Positions 25,131 through 31,943 of a stretch of DNA of 64,000 bases are shown piece after piece. Position 1 is the first letter of the stretch. Every line of letters starts with the position of its first letter. The notes under the pieces were generated by a model. That model saw nothing but the letters and a program-made list of their open reading frames with translations, made no database searches and had not been told where the DNA came from. Source of the stretch: Myxococcales bacterium (GTDB lineage Bacteria > Myxococcota > Polyangia > Nannocystales > Nannocystaceae); NCBI GenBank assembly GCA_016793465.1, contig JAEUJW010000072.1:1-64000 (forward strand), read 5' to 3'. The position numbers and the translations under genes are program-made.

Positions 25131-26606
25131 CTATCGGACCGCCGCGCCGCCTCGCCGCGCACGCAGGCTCCAGGCCCGGCGGGCGATCCACACCGCCGCC
25201 ACCGGCGCGAGCGCCAGCCCCAGCGCCCACCGCGGCACCACCCCGACCTCGCCGCCGCGCGCCACGATCGCCATCCCTACCGCCAGAGTTCCGCCGCCCG
25301 GCCCCGCCGTGAACGCCGGCACGCTCGCCTCGGCCAGGGCGCGGGCGAACCCCACCAGCGTCAACGCCAGCCCCGCCGGCGCCAGCAACGGCCACCACAC
25401 GAGCAGCGCCCGCGCCCGCGGCCCCGCACCGAGATCGCGCGCCGCGTCGATCACCTCGCGCTGCACCGCCGCCACCGCCAGCAGCGCCCCCGCGTAGGCC
25501 AGCGCCACCTGCTCCGGCAGCAGCGCGAGCAGCGTCAGCGCCGGCCCCGGGCGCAGGCCCAGCAGCGGACCCGTCGCCAGCATCAGCGCCCCGTAGACCA
25601 CCGGCGGCAGCGCCAGCGGCAGCAGCACCAGCCCGGTCGCGACATCACCCCGCCCCGACGGCCGCCGCGCCAGCGCCAGCGCGAAGCCCAGCAGCGCCGC
25701 CGCCAGCCCGCACGCCAGCGTCAGCGCCAGGCTGCGCGGCAGCAGCGAGCGCAGCAGCGCCGCGCTCGCACCATCTGCCCCGAAGGACAGGTGACGACAG
25801 AGCCCGAGCAGCGGCAGCCCGGCCAGCGCGGCCCCCGTCCACCCCGCGACTCGCAGCCCGCGGCCCGGCCGCGGGTCGCTCGCCGTCACCTCGCCGATCA
25901 GCCGCGCCACCCCGCGGGCGATCGCCAGCGCGCACGGCAGCGCCACCGCCAGCAGCACTGCCACGATCGCCGCCGCTCGCCGCGGGTCGGCCTCGCTGAG
26001 CACCGCGTCGCGCAGCAGCAGGGCCAGCGTGTAGACCTTCCCGCCGCCGGCCAGCTCGAGCGTCGTCACGTCGCCGAGCGCCCACAGGGCCGACCAGCCG
26101 CCGGCCAGCGCCAGCGCCGGCGCGACCACCGGCAGCTCGACGGCGACGAACCGCCGCCACGGCCCCGCCCCCAGGTCCGCGGCCGCCTCGAGCCACGCCC
26201 GCGGGCGCCCGCGCAGGCGCAGCTGCACGACCAGCGCCGCCAGCGGGATCGCACCTGCACTTTGGGCCAGGAGCACCGCGCCCGCGCCCGGCTGCAGCCC
26301 GAGCCCGAGCACCCCGAGCGCGCGCGCCAGCGGGGCCACCAGCACCAGCGTCAGCAGCAGCGACGTCGGCGCCGCGCGGGCCACCGGATAGGCCAGCGCG
26401 ACCGCCACCGCCGCCACCGCCGCCGCCAGGCCCAGCGCCCGCAGGCCGGCCTGCACGAACACCCCCGCCGGCAGCGCCGACGCGCCCGCCGTCAGCCCCT
26501 CGCGCAGCAGCTGGAGCAGCGGCAGCCCGAGGCTGAGCGCCAGCCACAGGCCCACGCCGAGGCCCGCGAGCCACCGCCCCCTCTCGCCGCGCCGCGGGAA
26601 CCGCAC
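25131..26606 (-). CDS. Two-domain ABC transporter permease
   Basis: 491 residues with about 12 membrane spans, built as two fused permease halves. Each half has the EAA-type cytoplasmic loop: WLEAAADLGAGPWRRFVAVELP near 195-215 and VIDAARDLGAGPRARALLVWWP near 395-415. Fused permeases of this size serve thiamine (ThiP), ferric iron (FbpB) and phosphonate-like importers. The ATPase gene lies 2.6 kb downstream on the same strand, beyond the kinase. The GTG start at 26606 has ATAGAAG just upstream. A PotD-like receptor on the same strand at 10780-11829 is a possible but unproven partner. Confidence 0.88.
   Translation of the reverse strand: MRFPRRGERGRWLAGLGVGLWLALSLGLPLLQLLREGLTAGASALPAGVFVQAGLRALGLAAAVAAVAVALAYPVARAAPTSLLLTLVLVAPLARALGVLGLGLQPGAGAVLLAQSAGAIPLAALVVQLRLRGRPRAWLEAAADLGAGPWRRFVAVELPVVAPALALAGGWSALWALGDVTTLELAGGGKVYTLALLLRDAVLSEADPRRAAAIVAVLLAVALPCALAIARGVARLIGEVTASDPRPGRGLRVAGWTGAALAGLPLLGLCRHLSFGADGASAALLRSLLPRSLALTLACGLAAALLGFALALARRPSGRGDVATGLVLLPLALPPVVYGALMLATGPLLGLRPGPALTLLALLPEQVALAYAGALLAVAAVQREVIDAARDLGAGPRARALLVWWPLLAPAGLALTLVGFARALAEASVPAFTAGPGGGTLAVGMAIVARGGEVGVVPRWALGLALAPVAAVWIARRAWSLRARRGGAAVR
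25774..25791. repeat. Dyad repeat copy in the permease gene
   Basis: TCTGCCC-cgaa-GGACAGG. On the minus strand it reads as a CTGTCC/GGGCAG stem with a TTCG loop, coding HLSFGAD. Confidence 0.6.
26254..26271. repeat. Dyad repeat, degenerate copy
   Basis: CCTGCAC-tttg-GGCCAGG inside the permease gene. The outer four pairs hold. Confidence 0.35.
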
Positions 26607-26670
26607 CTCGCACTTCTATCGCGCCGCACGGCCCGCCATAACCCCCCTCGCGCCCGTGCTCGCCACCGGC

Positions 26671-26676
26671 TATAAG
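26671..26676 (+). promoter_or_regulatory. -10 element of the peroxiredoxin gene
   Basis: TATAAG, 6 nt before ATG 26683. Confidence 0.5.
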
Positions 26677-26682
26677 TGCCGA

Positions 26683-27186
26683 ATGAGCGGTCTGAGCCCC
26701 GGACAGCGCGCGCCCGAGATCGACGTGGTCGGCAGCGACGGCGAGCGCTTCGTGCTCTCGCAGCAGCAGGGCCTGTGCACCGTCGTCTACTTCTTCCCCA
26801 AGGCCTTCACGCCCGGCTGCACGGTGGAGACCAAGCTCTTCCGCGACAACTACGTCGAGCTCATGCTCGCCGGCGCCGCCCTCGTCGGCGTCAGCACCGA
26901 CGACGAGAAGACCCAGTGCGAGTTCGCCGCCTCGACGAAGGCGCCGTTCCCGATCCTCCCCGACCCCGACCACAAGCTCTCGCAGGCGTACGACGTGCTG
27001 TGGCCGGTCGTCGGCGTCGCCCGCCGCATCACCTTCATCGTCCGCCCCGACATGGTCATCGACTCGGTGTTCCACCACGAGCTCGCCGTCAGCAAGCACC
27101 GCGACGACGTGCTCCGCCGCGTCAACCAGCTCTACAAGGCCAGCCGCAGCGGCGACCCCGCGCTCCCCGGCTCCCGCGCCTCCTGA
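26683..27186 (+). CDS. bcp: Thioredoxin-dependent peroxiredoxin, BCP/PrxQ type
   Basis: 167 residues. Thioredoxin-fold motifs are in order: GQRAPEIDVVGSDGERF, VVYFFPKAFTPGCTVETKLFRDNY with the peroxidatic Cys in PGCT, LVGVSTDDEKTQCEFAAS, FPILPDPDHKLSQAYDV and ARRITFIVRPD. The usual PrxQ resolving Cys five residues after the first is absent (CTVET). The other Cys, in TQCEF, may serve instead, or the enzyme is one-Cys. It detoxifies hydrogen peroxide and organic peroxides in the cytosol. It is divergent from the transporter operon. Confidence 0.88.
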   Translation: MSGLSPGQRAPEIDVVGSDGERFVLSQQQGLCTVVYFFPKAFTPGCTVETKLFRDNYVELMLAGAALVGVSTDDEKTQCEFAASTKAPFPILPDPDHKLSQAYDVLWPVVGVARRITFIVRPDMVIDSVFHHELAVSKHRDDVLRRVNQLYKASRSGDPALPGSRAS

Positions 27187-27256
27187 CCCGCGCCCCGCCG
27201 CCTGCCCATGACCGCCCGAGCGTGCACCTGCATCGACCGGGGCACGCGAGGCCCGC

Positions 27257-27679
27257 ATGGCCCGTGACCGCAAGCCCGGCCGCGGCGCGGGCCAGGCCTC
27301 GCGCGCGCGCCGCCTGCTGCTGTGGTGCGCCGCCACCGACAGCAGCTTCGAGCGCGCCGACGTGGCCGGCGAGACCGTGCTGACCGGCAAGTGCATCCAC
27401 TGCGGAGCCCGCCACGTGATCGCGCTCGACGGGCGCCCGCGGACCCGCGCCAGCGTCGAGCACATCGTCCCGCGCACCCACGGCGGCACCGACGACCTCG
27501 CCAACCTGGCGATCGCCTGCGAGCGCTGCAACTTCGCCAAGGGCGTGCGCCTCGACCCGCGCCGCCTCGACGACCCGACCCTGCAGCGCGTCGTCGCCAC
27601 CCTGCAGGCCCGCCGCGCCGCCCGCATGCGCGAGCCGCCCGCCTGGCTCGAGCTCCCGCCGCTGCCGCCGAGCACGTGA
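27257..27679 (+). CDS. HNH endonuclease family protein
   Basis: 140 residues. A basic N-terminus (RDRKPGRGAGQASRARRLLLW) precedes a CIHCG knuckle and the HNH core VEHIVPRTHGGTDDLANLAIACERCNFAKG. The core has the catalytic His-Ile-Val-Pro, the central Asn and the second CxxC for zinc. It ends in a helix and a Pro-rich tail. This compact type is often a nuclease of unknown target encoded outside mobile elements. No partner gene is evident; it lies 70 bp after the peroxiredoxin gene. The start is ATG 27257, just after a GCAC/GCCCGC-rich leader. Confidence 0.82.
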   Translation: MARDRKPGRGAGQASRARRLLLWCAATDSSFERADVAGETVLTGKCIHCGARHVIALDGRPRTRASVEHIVPRTHGGTDDLANLAIACERCNFAKGVRLDPRRLDDPTLQRVVATLQARRAARMREPPAWLELPPLPPST

Positions 27680-27735
27680 GCGAGCGGACCTGCCCGCCGC
27701 ATTCTCTTGAGATCCACGCGCCGCCTCTGCGACGC

Positions 27736-27741
27736 TAGAGC
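27736..27741 (+). promoter_or_regulatory. -10 element of the 58-residue gene
   Basis: TAGAGC, 7 nt before ATG 27749. Confidence 0.4.
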
Positions 27742-27748
27742 TCGGCCG

Positions 27749-27925
27749 ATGTCCGACGAGGGATCCACCACCCTGCTGCCCGAGCCGTTCGAGGTCCGCA
27801 AGGACGCCGTCGACAAGGCCGCCCCGGCCGCCCGCGCCGCCGCGGCCCGCATCTCGCAGGCCTACCGCCGCCGCGCCGAGCTCACGCGCGACGACCCCGA
27901 CCCCGGCGACGAGCGCCACCGCTGA
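27749..27925 (+). CDS. Small charged helical protein
   Basis: 58 residues: an acidic start (MSDEGSTTLLPEPFEV), a central Ala-rich amphipathic helix (DAVDKAAPAARAAAARISQ) and an Arg/Asp-rich tail. It is shorter than most ORF cut-offs. It is supported by the GC-rich third-position codon pattern and the -10 hexamer just upstream. It has no recognisable family. The stop lies 4 bp from that of the convergent lipoprotein gene. Confidence 0.55.
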   Translation: MSDEGSTTLLPEPFEVRKDAVDKAAPAARAAAARISQAYRRRAELTRDDPDPGDERHR

Positions 27926-27929
27926 CCGG

Positions 27930-28571
27930 CTACTCGCCGATCTCGATGCTGTAGGTGACCGTCATCGCCGGCCCGTCGAACTTCGGGAACTGGTGGTCGA
28001 AGATCGCCTTGCGCGTGCACGGCACGATGCCCCACACCGTCAGCTGCGGCGGCGCCGTCACCGACACCGACTCGACCTTGCCGTCGCCGCCGAGCCGGAA
28101 CTTGAAGTCGAGCCCGCCGCTCTTCAAGCTCGAGCCCTCGTAGCACGACGCCAGCGACAGACACTTATTGATCTCGTACTCGACGTCCCGCATGTTGGAC
28201 ATCAGCACCGGCTCGTTGAGCTGCTCCTCGCCGGCGTTCATGTCGAGGCGTCGCACCGCGTTGGGGTCGAACTGCGGGATCTTCTTGTCGTCGATCGGCT
28301 TGAACTTCGGCAGCTGGTTGCGGTCCTCCCAGCACTCGCCCCACGACGTGATCGGCGGCTTCATCGGCACCTCGTCGGGCCGCTCGACCGGACCGTCGGA
28401 GGCGCAGATGTCCTGGCTGTAGTCCACCACGCACAGCGAGCCGTCGCAGCGCGTCCCGCGGCCGCACTTGTCCGCGCAGCCCTCGGGCGACGAGCTCTCG
28501 CCGCTCTTCTTGCACGCAGCCTGCTGGACCATCACCGCCAAGAACCCCGCCGCGATCAAACCGGTGCGCAT
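27930..28571 (-). CDS. Lipoprotein with AgmX/TonB-like C-terminal domain
   Basis: 213 residues. The signal MRTGLIAAGFLAVMVQQAACKK has lipobox QAAC. A short Cys-knot region (CADKCGRGTRCDGSLCV) is followed by Pro-rich sequence. The C-terminal domain is NKCLSLASCYEGSSL, LDFKFRLGGDGKVESVSVTAP, IVPCTRKAIFDHQFPKFDGPAMTVTYSIEI. It resembles the conserved C-terminal module of AgmX/PglI and other TonB-like myxobacterial proteins, with paired cysteines and an FP(K)F motif. It may be part of a periplasmic or gliding/secretion complex; that is inference. Start ATG 28571 is fixed by the signal peptide and TAACCT 8 nt upstream. Confidence 0.72.
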   Translation of the reverse strand: MRTGLIAAGFLAVMVQQAACKKSGESSSPEGCADKCGRGTRCDGSLCVVDYSQDICASDGPVERPDEVPMKPPITSWGECWEDRNQLPKFKPIDDKKIPQFDPNAVRRLDMNAGEEQLNEPVLMSNMRDVEYEINKCLSLASCYEGSSLKSGGLDFKFRLGGDGKVESVSVTAPPQLTVWGIVPCTRKAIFDHQFPKFDGPAMTVTYSIEIGE

Positions 28572-28579
28572 CGAACTCC

Positions 28580-28585
28580 AGGTTA
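28580..28585 (-). promoter_or_regulatory. -10 element of the AgmX-like lipoprotein
   Basis: TAACCT on the minus strand, 8 nt before ATG 28571. Confidence 0.45.
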
Positions 28586-28642
28586 TCAGCATCCACCGGC
28601 CCCCGGGTAGCGCGCCCTTTGCACGTTTTCGCGCCGGCCTCG

Positions 28643-28660
28643 AATGTCCCATGGGACAGG
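28643..28660. repeat. Dyad repeat copy, intergenic
   Basis: AATGTCC-catg-GGACAGG. The core TGTCCCATGGGACA is a perfect 14-bp palindrome in the gap between the AgmX-like gene and serA. Confidence 0.55.
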
Positions 28661-28859
28661 CGGCAACCCGCCACGCCCACCGAAGCGGCCGCGTCCGCGA
28701 CTCGCGTGGCCGGCGCGACGCCGACACCGCGAACGGATGTCCGCCGCGAGCAGCCGCCCCGCGCCCGGCGTGAGCCCGCGACCCGGGCCGCAGGCCCCGG
28801 GACGACCGCCCCGCACGTGCGGATGCGGCCGCGCTCCGGCGCGCCCCGGCCGTCCGTGT

Positions 28860-30086
28860 TCACGCCACGCGCGTGCGCAGGCTGGTCGGCAGCGCCGAGA
28901 TCGCCGCGCACAGCTCGTCGACCTGTGGGTCGCCGCGCAGCAGCGGCACGTCGACGTGCAGCAGCCCGATCGACTCGACCGTCGCCAGGCTCTGCCCGGT
29001 CACGTTGATCCGCGAGGCCGCCAGCACCCCGTTGATCGCCGACAGCACCCCCGGCACGTTGCGGTGGATGTTGATGAGGCGCGACCCGCCGCGGATCGGC
29101 GTGCCGTCGACCACCGGCAGCGTCACGCAGCCGGTCGTCGAACCCGTCTTCAAATAGGCCGACAGCGACGTGGCCACCTCGCGGCCGATGCTGGCCTGGG
29201 CCTCCTCGGTGCTGCCGCCGATGTGCGGCGTCAAGATCACCGAGTCGATGCCGCGCAGCGGGCTCTCGAACTCGTCGCCGGCCTTGGCGGGCTCGAGCGG
29301 GAACACGTCGATCGCCGCGCCCGCGACGTGCCCCGCGACCAGCGCCTGGCGCAGCGCCGCGATGTCGACGACCATCCCGCGCGACGCATTGATTAGACAC
29401 GCGCCGGGGCGCATGGCCGCCAGTTCGTCCTCGCCGATCATGCCGCGGGTCAGGTCGGTGTCGGGCACGTGCAGCGTCACGAAGTCGGCGGCCGCGAGCA
29501 GCTCGCGCAGGCTCGGGCACGGCTGGGCGTTGCCCAGCGGCAGCTTGGCGAGGATGTCGTAGTAGCGGACCTGCATGCCGAGCGCCTCGGCCAGCACGCT
29601 GAGCTGCGAGCCGATGTGCCCGTAGCCGACGATGCCGAGCGTCTTGCCGCGGACCTCGTGCGACCCGTCGGCGCTCTTGTGCCACAGCCCGCGGTGGCAG
29701 GCGGCGCTGCGCGCGAACACCTGGCGCGACAGCATGATGATCTCCCCGAGCACCAGCTCCGCCACCGACCGCGTGTTGCTAAACGGCGCGTTGAACACCG
29801 CCACGCCGGCCGCCCGCGCCGCCGCCAGGTCGATCTGGTCGGTGCCGATGCAGAACGCCCCGATCGCCAGCAGCTCCGGCGCCGCCTCGATCACCGCCCG
29901 CGTCACCCGCGTCTTGCTGCGGATGCCGAGCATCACCGGTCCGCCCGGCAATTTTCGCAGCGCCGCGACCAGCTGCTCCTCGTTCATCCCGCCCGCGGTC
30001 GCCTGCACGATCACCCCGTGGCGCCCGAACTCCTCGTGGGCTCGCGGATGGATGTTCTCGAGGAGCAGGATGTGAGGGCTGGACAC
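28860..30086 (-). CDS. serA: D-3-phosphoglycerate dehydrogenase
   Basis: 408 residues, the length of the ACT-containing bacterial enzyme. The N-terminal substrate part (LLLENIHPRAHEEFGRHG, LGIRSKTRVTRAVIEAAPELLAIGAFCIGTDQID) is followed by the NAD-binding fold GKTLGIVGYGHIGSQLSVLAEALGM. The catalytic Arg is in INASRGMVVD, with a Glu in FPLEP and a His in LTPHIGGST. A C-terminal ACT domain follows (RLINIHRNVPGVLSAINGVLAASRINV) that gives serine feedback in the E. coli enzyme. It makes 3-phosphohydroxypyruvate, the first step of serine synthesis. Start GTG 30086 lies 10 nt after TGATAC. Confidence 0.94.
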   Translation of the reverse strand: MSSPHILLLENIHPRAHEEFGRHGVIVQATAGGMNEEQLVAALRKLPGGPVMLGIRSKTRVTRAVIEAAPELLAIGAFCIGTDQIDLAAARAAGVAVFNAPFSNTRSVAELVLGEIIMLSRQVFARSAACHRGLWHKSADGSHEVRGKTLGIVGYGHIGSQLSVLAEALGMQVRYYDILAKLPLGNAQPCPSLRELLAAADFVTLHVPDTDLTRGMIGEDELAAMRPGACLINASRGMVVDIAALRQALVAGHVAGAAIDVFPLEPAKAGDEFESPLRGIDSVILTPHIGGSTEEAQASIGREVATSLSAYLKTGSTTGCVTLPVVDGTPIRGGSRLINIHRNVPGVLSAINGVLAASRINVTGQSLATVESIGLLHVDVPLLRGDPQVDELCAAISALPTSLRTRVA

Positions 30087-30096
30087 GGCGGGCGGT

Positions 30097-30102
30097 GTAT
30101 CA
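30097..30102 (-). promoter_or_regulatory. -10 element of serA
   Basis: TGATAC on the minus strand, 10 nt before GTG 30086, inside the imperfect palindrome GGCGGTGTATCACACCGCC (30091-30109). Confidence 0.4.
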
Positions 30103-30150
30103 CACCGCCCGCCGGGCCTGGAACCGCTTGTCGGTCCTGCGCGGCTTTGC

Positions 30151-30157
30151 TACCCCT
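30151..30157 (+). promoter_or_regulatory. -10 element of the methyltransferase gene
   Basis: TACCCCT, 5 nt before GTG 30163. Confidence 0.35.
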
Positions 30158-30162
30158 CGCCC

Positions 30163-31686
30163 GTGCTCCGCGAAGCTCACCTCCAGCGCCTCGAGCGGGC
30201 CGTCGCTCCGCACCTGCGCGCCGGCTGGACCCGCGCCGTGTTCTCCGCCCCGCAGACCGGCGACGACGAGCGCGAGCAGGTCCTCGCCGGACCCGGCGCC
30301 GGCGTCCAGCCCACGCCCGAGCAGCTCGCCGCCCTGTTCCAGGCCGCCCGCGCCGCCGCCAACGCCGGATTAATTAAACAGACGTACGTGCTCGACGACC
30401 GTCGGCGCGTGCAGGTCGACGCGCGCCACGGCCGGCCCACCGTCCGCACCCTCGACCCGGAGACCGTCCGCAAGGTCATGGGCGGCAAGGACCGCGTGCT
30501 CCGCCCCGACGGCAGCAGCGCCCTGCTCCGCACGATCGGCATCATGAACGCCGACGGCACGATCTCCGCCGCCAACGCCCGCAAGTACAAGCAGGTCAAC
30601 CACCTCGCCGAGCTGTGCCGCCCGACCTGGGAGCGCCTCGTCCAGCTCCGCGGCCCCGCGCACCCGCCCTCCGCGGACCCGGACAGCTCGTGCGACCATG
30701 CGAGCTCGGACCCCGCACGCGACCCCGCGAGCTCGGACCCCTCGCACGACCCCGCGAGCTCGGACCTCGCCCGCGACCCCGCGAGCTCGGACCCCGCACG
30801 CGACCCCGCGAGCTCGGACACCTCGCGCGACCCCGCGAGCTCGGACCTCGCCCGCGACCCCGCGAGCTCGGACACCTCGCGCGACCCCGCGAGCTCGGAC
30901 CCCGCCCGCTCTGCCGCTCTGCCCACCGCCGGCTCTGCCGCTTCGATCTCCACGCCTGCCGAGCCGCGGCGCCCGGCCGGTCCGCGGCTGCTCCGCGTGC
31001 TCGACCTCGCCTGCGGCAACGCCTATCTCAGCTTCGTGCTCGCCGAGTCGCTGCGCCTCGCCGGCGTCCCGCTGCGCCTGCACGGCGTCGACGTCCGCGA
31101 CGACGTGGTCGCCCGCAGTCGTCAGCGCGCCGCCGAGCTCGGCATGCCTCACCTCAGCTTCGCCCGCGCCACCATCGCCGAGGCCGAGGCCTCCGCGCCC
31201 GCCACCCTCGGCGGCGCGCCGGACATCGTGCTCGCCCTCCACGCCTGCGACACCGCGACCGACGAGGCGCTGGCCCTCGCCATCCGCCTCGGCGCCCCGG
31301 CGATCCTCAGCGTGCCGTGCTGTCAGCACGAGCTCGCCGGTCAGCTCGCCGCCCGCCCCGCCGGCGACCCCTCCGCGCTCGCCCCCTCGCCCGCGCTGCT
31401 GCGCCACGGCCTGCTGCGCGGCGCCTACGCCGACCTCCTGACCGACGCCCTGCGCGTCGAATTGCTCGAGGCCTGCGGATACGACGTCGCCGTCGTCGAG
31501 TTCGTCGGCAGCGAGCACACCGCGAAGAACATCCTGCTGCGCGCCCACCGGCGCCACACCGGCGCCCGCGTCGACCCCGCGCGCTGGCGCCTCGCGCCGA
31601 TCGCCGCCCGCTGCGCCGAGCTCGGCCTCGACCCCGACCTCCTGCGCCGCCTGCTCGCCGCCCGCTCCGCCCACCCGGCGGCCTGA
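30163..31686 (+). CDS. SAM-dependent methyltransferase with internal minisatellite
   Basis: 507 residues. The N-terminal region (about 1-165) has a conserved-looking basic core (LIKQTYVLDDRRRVQVDARHG, ARKYKQVNHLAEL). The methyltransferase domain starts near 280: LLRVLDLACGNAYLSFVLAE, LHGVDVRDDVVARSRQRA, DIVLALHACDTATDEALALAI and LSVPCCQHELAGQL. The HACD and PCCQHE motifs match the Methyltransf_32 type, which includes RNA- and protein-modifying enzymes. Between the two parts lies a 72-residue tract of eight DPASSDxxR repeats, which looks like a recently expanded spacer. The target is unknown; a nucleic acid is likely from the basic N-terminus. Confidence 0.82.
   Translation: MLREAHLQRLERAVAPHLRAGWTRAVFSAPQTGDDEREQVLAGPGAGVQPTPEQLAALFQAARAAANAGLIKQTYVLDDRRRVQVDARHGRPTVRTLDPETVRKVMGGKDRVLRPDGSSALLRTIGIMNADGTISAANARKYKQVNHLAELCRPTWERLVQLRGPAHPPSADPDSSCDHASSDPARDPASSDPSHDPASSDLARDPASSDPARDPASSDTSRDPASSDLARDPASSDTSRDPASSDPARSAALPTAGSAASISTPAEPRRPAGPRLLRVLDLACGNAYLSFVLAESLRLAGVPLRLHGVDVRDDVVARSRQRAAELGMPHLSFARATIAEAEASAPATLGGAPDIVLALHACDTATDEALALAIRLGAPAILSVPCCQHELAGQLAARPAGDPSALAPSPALLRHGLLRGAYADLLTDALRVELLEACGYDVAVVEFVGSEHTAKNILLRAHRRHTGARVDPARWRLAPIAARCAELGLDPDLLRRLLAARSAHPAA
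30691..30906 (+). repeat. 27-bp in-frame minisatellite, 8 units
   Basis: Eight exact-length units with consensus CGCGACCCCGCGAGCTCGGA plus seven variable bases, coding DPASSD-(PA/PS/LA/TS)-R. Variation is confined to two codons per unit and alternates (LA, PA, TS, LA, TS), which suggests block duplication as well as slippage. Confidence 0.95.
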
Positions 31687-31694
31687 GCCCGCGA

Positions 31695-31712
31695 CCTGTC
31701 CCCGAGGTCAGG
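31695..31712. repeat. Dyad repeat copy after the methyltransferase gene
   Basis: CCTGTCC-ccga-GGTCAGG, intergenic, 8 nt past the stop codon at 31686. One central stem pair is a T-T mismatch. Confidence 0.6.
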
Positions 31713-31741
31713 TCGAGGTCCCCACGGCGCGGCGGTGCTCA

Positions 31742-31777
31742 CGCCTGCTGCACGACCTCGACGTCGTGCAGCAGGCG
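31742..31777. terminator. Perfect 15-bp hairpin
   Basis: The arms 31742-31756 (CGCCTGCTGCACGAC) and 31763-31777 are exact complements around the loop CTCGAC. It lies 56 bp after the methyltransferase stop. It has no T-tract, but it is the longest perfect stem in the window and a good transcription-end candidate. Confidence 0.55.
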
Positions 31778-31928
31778 GCGACCGTCGGGCCACGGCCCCG
31801 CCTCGTCTCACCCCGCCCCGTGCTCGCCCGACGCCATACGCTCGCCGCTGGTCACGGACCGCCCGCGGAACGGCTCCTGCTCGCCGCCTCGTCGTGACCC
31901 GCCGGCCGCCCTGCCCGGGGCGACGTGA

Positions 31929-31934
31929 TACCCT
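31929..31934 (+). promoter_or_regulatory. -10 element of the large membrane protein gene
   Basis: TACCCT, preceded by TGA (extended -10 like), 9 nt before GTG 31944. Confidence 0.4.
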
Positions 31935-31943
31935 CGCCGCCCC

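Noticed and set aside
30691..30906. Possible CRISPR array
   Set aside because: Units abut with no spacers, are 27 bp, keep reading frame and code a peptide repeat inside a methyltransferase.
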